From: Calliopum simillimum
Taxonomy: Eukaryota > Arthropoda > Insecta > Diptera > Lauxaniidae
Assembly: GCA_951812925.1 (NCBI GenBank)
Contig: OX638368.1
Span: 125,387,309 to 125,451,308 of the forward strand
Length of the DNA stretch: 64,000 nucleotides
Reading direction: 5' to 3'
Below are positions 59,799 through 64,000 of the stretch, piece by piece. The notes beneath the pieces are model-generated. The model was not told where the DNA came from and did not search any database. It worked only from the letters and a program-made list of their open reading frames with translations. Position 1 is the first letter of the stretch. Every line of letters starts with the position of its first letter. The translations under genes were made by a program, and so were the position numbers.

Positions 59799-60127
59799 AG
59801 ACGGAAATAGAAAGGAATCCCTGGGGACCACTTGCTGTTTATGTGAACGAAATTGTTCCAGATGGAATGATGCCGAATTGCCTCGGAGCACTGCAGGCAG
59901 ATAACACAAGCGATGACTTCATACAAGACTTAATTATGTGTAATACTACAGCTCAAGAAAACCGTCGAAACTTTAGTAGAAGAAGAACCCCAGCTATTTT
60001 CTGCTTTGGCAGCAGTACCTTTTGCTCATATTTTCAGCAAATGCAATTTTTATTAGTGCTTTTCGTATTCCGAAAATTGTTCCTATGTCTATTATTATCA
60101 ATAATATCCGTATATTTACCCCTATAA
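59799..60127 (+). CDS. Possible 3' exon of an unrecognised gene
   Basis: Open frame ending at 60127 reading ETEIERNPWGPLAVYVNEIV, then PDGMMPNCLGALQADN and a hydrophobic C-terminus. AATAAA follows at 60143. Composition is coding-like and unlike the flanking repeats. The hAT-type foldback sits directly upstream; across its target site the same frame extends left to a TTTCTAG acceptor-like site near 58554, but meets one TGA. It could be a real gene's last exon, an exon killed by the insertion, or part of an unknown transposon. The product is not recognised. Confidence 0.3.
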
Positions 60128-60142
60128 TTATCTCTTTTTATC

Positions 60143-60148
60143 AATAAA
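60143..60148 (+). terminator. Candidate polyadenylation signal
   Basis: AATAAA 15 bp after the stop of the possible exon at 59799-60127. Confidence 0.35.
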
Positions 60149-60222
60149 AAATACTTAAAACTCAAAAACGAATCTTTGTTTTTTGACTCGAACGGGCAAG
60201 GGGCCTTTGAGGACTCCTTTAC

Positions 60223-60696
60223 TAGTGATGAGCAAACCAAGACCAAGACCAAGACCTTAGCAGTCTTGGTCTTGGTCTTGTTCTTGCACATTGAGTCTTG
60301 GTCTTGGTTTTGATATTGAGTCTTGGTCTTGGTCTTGATCTTGCTCATTAAGTCTTGGTCTCGGTCTTGGTCTTGGTCTTGAAAAAATTTTCAGAGATAT
60401 TGAGTATTTAAAACAATATTTTTTCAAAGCAGTTGAGTTTTTAAGATGCCAAAATTCAAATCGAGAGATGATTTTATCTTCAAAACGGGCGTGAAACAAC
60501 TTTTAACTATAAATTAGCAAGACTGGAAAGCAGTCTTGGTCTTGACAATTATCGTGAGCAAGACCAAGACCATAGCAGTCTTGGTCTTGGTCTTGCAAAA
60601 ATATCAGCATCTTGGTCTTGGTCTTGGTCTCGCAAAATTAGCAAGACCAAGACCAACAACAAGACGCAAGACCAAGACTAATTTTGCTCATCACTA
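60223..60696. mobile_element. hAT-type element filled with GTCTTG repeats, copy 2
   Basis: Same ends and core as 33971-34376, with an exact 8-bp duplication TCCTTTAC at 60215-60222 and 60697-60704. Hexamer arrays are longer than in copy 1. Confidence 0.92.
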
Positions 60697-60704
60697 TCCT
60701 TTAC

Positions 60705-63182
60705 CTGGAGATTGAACTAAGGTAGGTGTTCTCATATACTTGATTTTATAATTGGTTTTTAGCCAATGTTTTTTCGTTAAAATAAAATTTATAATTTTCC
60801 CAGTTAGAAGTTTAAATTTTGCATATTCTAAAATTGTTATAATTGGCCTAACAAAACTGAAGTTATGAACATTTTGCTGAACTCGTTTTTTGTCATATGG
60901 TCCACAGGCCCATAGCCAAATCAAGTAAAGCGGGATCGTTGATGGTTGATCTAAAAGTTGATTCGTTCTCTTAAAGAATCTATCATTTGTATGTTCTTAC
61001 GTGTATAAATCTAAAACCATTTACCACTTGAAAATGCAACTTTGTAACGAATGAATTTGTGAACATCACGTGCTGCACAAATATTTACTCATATACGAGT
61101 ATGAATTTACATTCAGTCTTTATTATTAAGCGCAGATTCTGACATTTCTTTGATAAATGTAAATTTAATTGATATAAATGCAACTGATTCGCATGCGATA
61201 CCTAAAGACTAAATATTTTAAATATCCCCCATACGTCTTTTTCTTAAAGCACAGACTTTAACTAAAAAATTCTTATTAAACACTTTTGGCCGGAATCACT
61301 TTTTTTTACATGCTAAATATATGTTGTTTGTTATATAAATATCATTTTTTTTAAGAAACACTTATACTAATTCTTTGCTAGCGATTAGCAAATCATTTGT
61401 GAAACGTTTTCGCTACCAAAGCAGCAAACTTCATGTCTCATCCCTTCCCGTTTTGGTTTTTGAAGAAAGCCGCTTAGCGTGATCATAAATATGATCATAT
61501 CAATTTGTGTGATTATCTCCATTTAATGTCATATGAAACATGTAAGACAGTTAATTCTAAAATGCTAGAAAATATCATTCATGTTGAAAATGTTATAAAT
61601 CGTAAAAGTCTATTTTAGTAATAACTTGAATGTTCAAACTAAACAGATCAAGAAACAAGGATCTTGGTTTTTTATTGCGCAAATGTGATGTACTTTTACA
61701 TATATAAATGAGACTTGTCAAAAATCAATTGATCTTCCTTCACATCACATCAAATGTTGAGCTGATCATAATTCTTGTTTATTATGGAAGGGGCGTGTTA
61801 CGCCTGTCAATATTTTATGTTGGTGGTCAAGAGACCTGAGTAGCAAGCAATCGAACGAATGTTCGGTTCGGCTGGTCATCAGCAGCATTAGATTTAAAGT
61901 ATCACACATACACAATGGGTGTTCCATTGCCTATTTTTTTGTCTCTCTTTGTATTCACTTAGAGCCCTTTTAGCGAGAACAATAGAATTTTTTTTTTTCG
62001 TTTTTGAAGAAAAATAAAAACAACAATATTCTCAGTTAGTTTTTAATATGTAGTCCTTTAAAATATCCTTGCAAGCAACCACCAGGATTAAAGTCATTTC
62101 CTTGGATTGACTTAAGTATATTTTTTTTTTTTTCATCCTGTAGTGAAGCGCATGAATTGATTCATTACTTTATTTATGAAACTCTTAAACAATTGTATTT
62201 TTTATTTTCAACCGTGAACCAAAACTAATTTTATTGCTTAATTTTTATTAATCGTATCTTTTGTGTTTAGAAAAAAAATGCATTAAATATTCATTAAATA
62301 AAATTAATTGGAGATTTTATAAAACCGAATTGTCGGCTGGAAAATTTCACATTTTTTAAAATATATGAAACTGTTTTCTTTTATTGTTTTGCTTAGTATT
62401 AATTAATATAAAAATTACACAGTTTTTAAAGAATCATTTTGTTATTAATTGTAATTATGCTGTGTTTTAAAAGATAAAGGTTTTTTTTTTAATGTAGCTG
62501 CTTGATCCCGTTTTTCCTTTTCCCCGGAGTACCCTTGTACTCGTTTTTCTATGGTGCAATTTGCTAAAATATTTTACAATTGCTTTATTACTCGAAACCA
62601 GTTCCTTCCCATTTTTGACGTATCATTTTTTATCATTCGATACTAAGATGTTCTGGGTTTTGCTCTGCTTCTGTCTCACTGTTGGTCCCACCTTGCACAC
62701 GTTTTTAAAGTATGGCCTATTCATTCAGCACCTTCTTGACATTGGGGATAAAAGTATAGTTACATATTAAGTTCATAATTTAAGATCATCATTCCAAATA
62801 CTTAATATTCACTTCAAGCAGAAATCTACGAAGGTTGGTATTATGCGAGTCAGTGTGCTGCTTGTGAGAGACAATGATTCGCAAACCAAAACCAGCCCAG
62901 TAAAAAATCGCTTTTATACAATCTGAGAGTGAAAAATACGAAAGTACTAGAGAGAAATTTTTTGCATATTCGGAGCATTTTCAGTAAGTACATTCAATGC
63001 ACATCTCAAAACGAAAATTTGGGTGATTTTTTTTCATCAAGGACAGCAATGAAATTCCATGATTGATTTATCATAATTTTTTTGTCAAGATTCTCTATTT
63101 TGCTCCTCTGATTAAATCGTGCTCATTAAACCCCACACTCAGCACGGCTCTTTTAAACTCAGCTATATCTCGAGGTTCTTCA
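60705..63182. other. AT-rich spacer
   Basis: Very AT-rich with long T runs. No gene or repeat boundary recognised. Confidence 0.5.
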
Positions 63183-63925
63183 ATACCCTACACTGCAGTA
63201 TTTTTCAAATTTTGCTTGTATGGGAGGTGCCACACCCTCTTGTCCGAATTCACTCAGTTTTTTCTCAGAGTTTGAATTTATAGTTCTGTAGTATTTGAGT
63301 GAAATTTAGTTGGATCATCTCATAAAACTCTTTGAGTATAGCATTTTGAAACTTTTTTTATATGGGAAGTGCCACGCCCACGTGTCCGATTTTACTTAAT
63401 TTTTGTTGAGAGCCTGCATTTATTATTCTTAGTGTCTGAGTCATATTTGGTTTGAATATCTCAAAAAACGCTTTCAGTATAACGTTTTCAAGCTTTTGCT
63501 TATATGGCCCTCTTGTCCGAATTCACCCATTTTTCGCCCAGAGCTTACGCTTACAATTTGTAGTATTTACGTGTATTTTGGTTGCATTATCGTAAAAAAT
63601 ACTCCAAAAGTTGCATTTTAAATATATTTTTTGTATGGGCGGTAGGCGTGTCCGTTGACCGATTTCACTCATTTTCAATCCCCCAAGCTAACTTTTATGA
63701 CGAAGTCTGTACACCAAATTTCATTGAATTATCTTGCTTAGTTTTCCCAAAAAATGTATTTCCACAGACAGCCAGCCAGCCAGCCAGACAGACGGACATG
63801 GCTATATGAATTCAGGAGGTGACGCTGATCAAGAATATATAAGTATACTTTTCTATATCTGCCATGCCTCCTTCTCTGCGTTACAAACGGAAGGACAAAG
63901 TGAATATACCCTTGGTGTAGGGTAT
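63183..63925 (+). repeat. Family A copy 6, best preserved
   Basis: ATACCCTACACTGCAG start and GGTGTAGGGTAT end (about 11-bp inverted termini), three minisatellite units, (CAGC)n run near 63770. Preserves the AGCTAACTTTTATGACG site that is interrupted in copy 1. Confidence 0.85.
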
Positions 63926-64000
63926 AAAAAGATTTTTTTGTAAAAATAGATGTTAGCGAGCTTATCGATTTTCAGGGTTGAATTTCCGTTACCAAATGAT

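Noticed and set aside
60034..60499. ORFs rich in Lys-Thr and Arg-Pro repeats
   Set aside because: They are translations of the CAAGAC hexamer arrays in the hAT-type element.
1..64000. CRISPR array or bacterial operons
   Set aside because: No regularly spaced direct repeats with unique spacers, no Shine-Dalgarno-led gene runs; the DNA is eukaryotic.

Overview
This window reads as AT-rich, intron-containing dipteran DNA, most likely from a true fruit fly (Tephritidae) or a close relative. The main evidence is a complete single-exon atonal (ato) gene at 39823-40824. Its start, its [20 protein letters not shown] block and its C-terminal bHLH follow the Drosophila protein, while the middle is clearly diverged. 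A second host gene lies on the minus strand at 9066-10050: a three-exon DUF1091 (ML-like secreted) protein that only appears once two introns are removed. A possible last exon of an unrecognised gene lies at 59799-60127. I see no bacterial, plasmid or CRISPR features.

Almost everything else that can be explained is transposable-element DNA. Autonomous-type elements: an intact Ty1/copia retrotransposon with identical LTRs (17282-21649); a nearly intact mariner (46091-47381); an older, broken mariner (11553-12874); a broken DD41D mariner-like element (about 50561-51970); a decayed non-LTR retrotransposon with an N-terminal 2A-like motif (about 27400-31026); a second LINE 3' fragment (53845-54265); and scraps of at least three further DDE transposases (7738-7882, 23690-24020, 34523-34949, 36270-36700) plus a Tc1 N-terminus (17050-17183 with 22058-22380).

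Non-autonomous elements dominate. Long inverted-repeat (foldback) elements, several with a 3-bp TAA/TTA target duplication, lie at 2971-4168, 13307-14377, 22384-23594 and 24286-24877. hAT-type elements with exact 8-bp target duplications lie at 17184-22049, 33971-34376, 58605-59790 and 60223-60696. A dispersed repeat, called family A here, has an internal ~120-142-bp minisatellite and occurs at least six times. Three short tRNA-like segments sit inside or beside repeats.

Layout: 1-9 kb repeats and spacer; 9-10 kb the DUF1091 gene; 11-24.9 kb a dense block of nested transposons; 26-31 kb foldbacks and the LINE; 31.8-38.5 kb mixed repeats; 39.3-41.6 kb the ato locus, the only sizeable stretch around a gene with no recognised repeat; 41.6-64 kb repeats and spacer. 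The host genes do not form a pathway. Insertion order can be read in several places, for example Tc1, then hAT, then copia, and a foldback inserted into a family A copy whose empty site is preserved in another copy in the same window. I found no convincing new multi-gene system. The most distinctive signals are the perfect 156-bp hairpin, the 2A-like LINE leader, the hexamer-bearing hAT elements and the LINE tail made of five CCTAA units.
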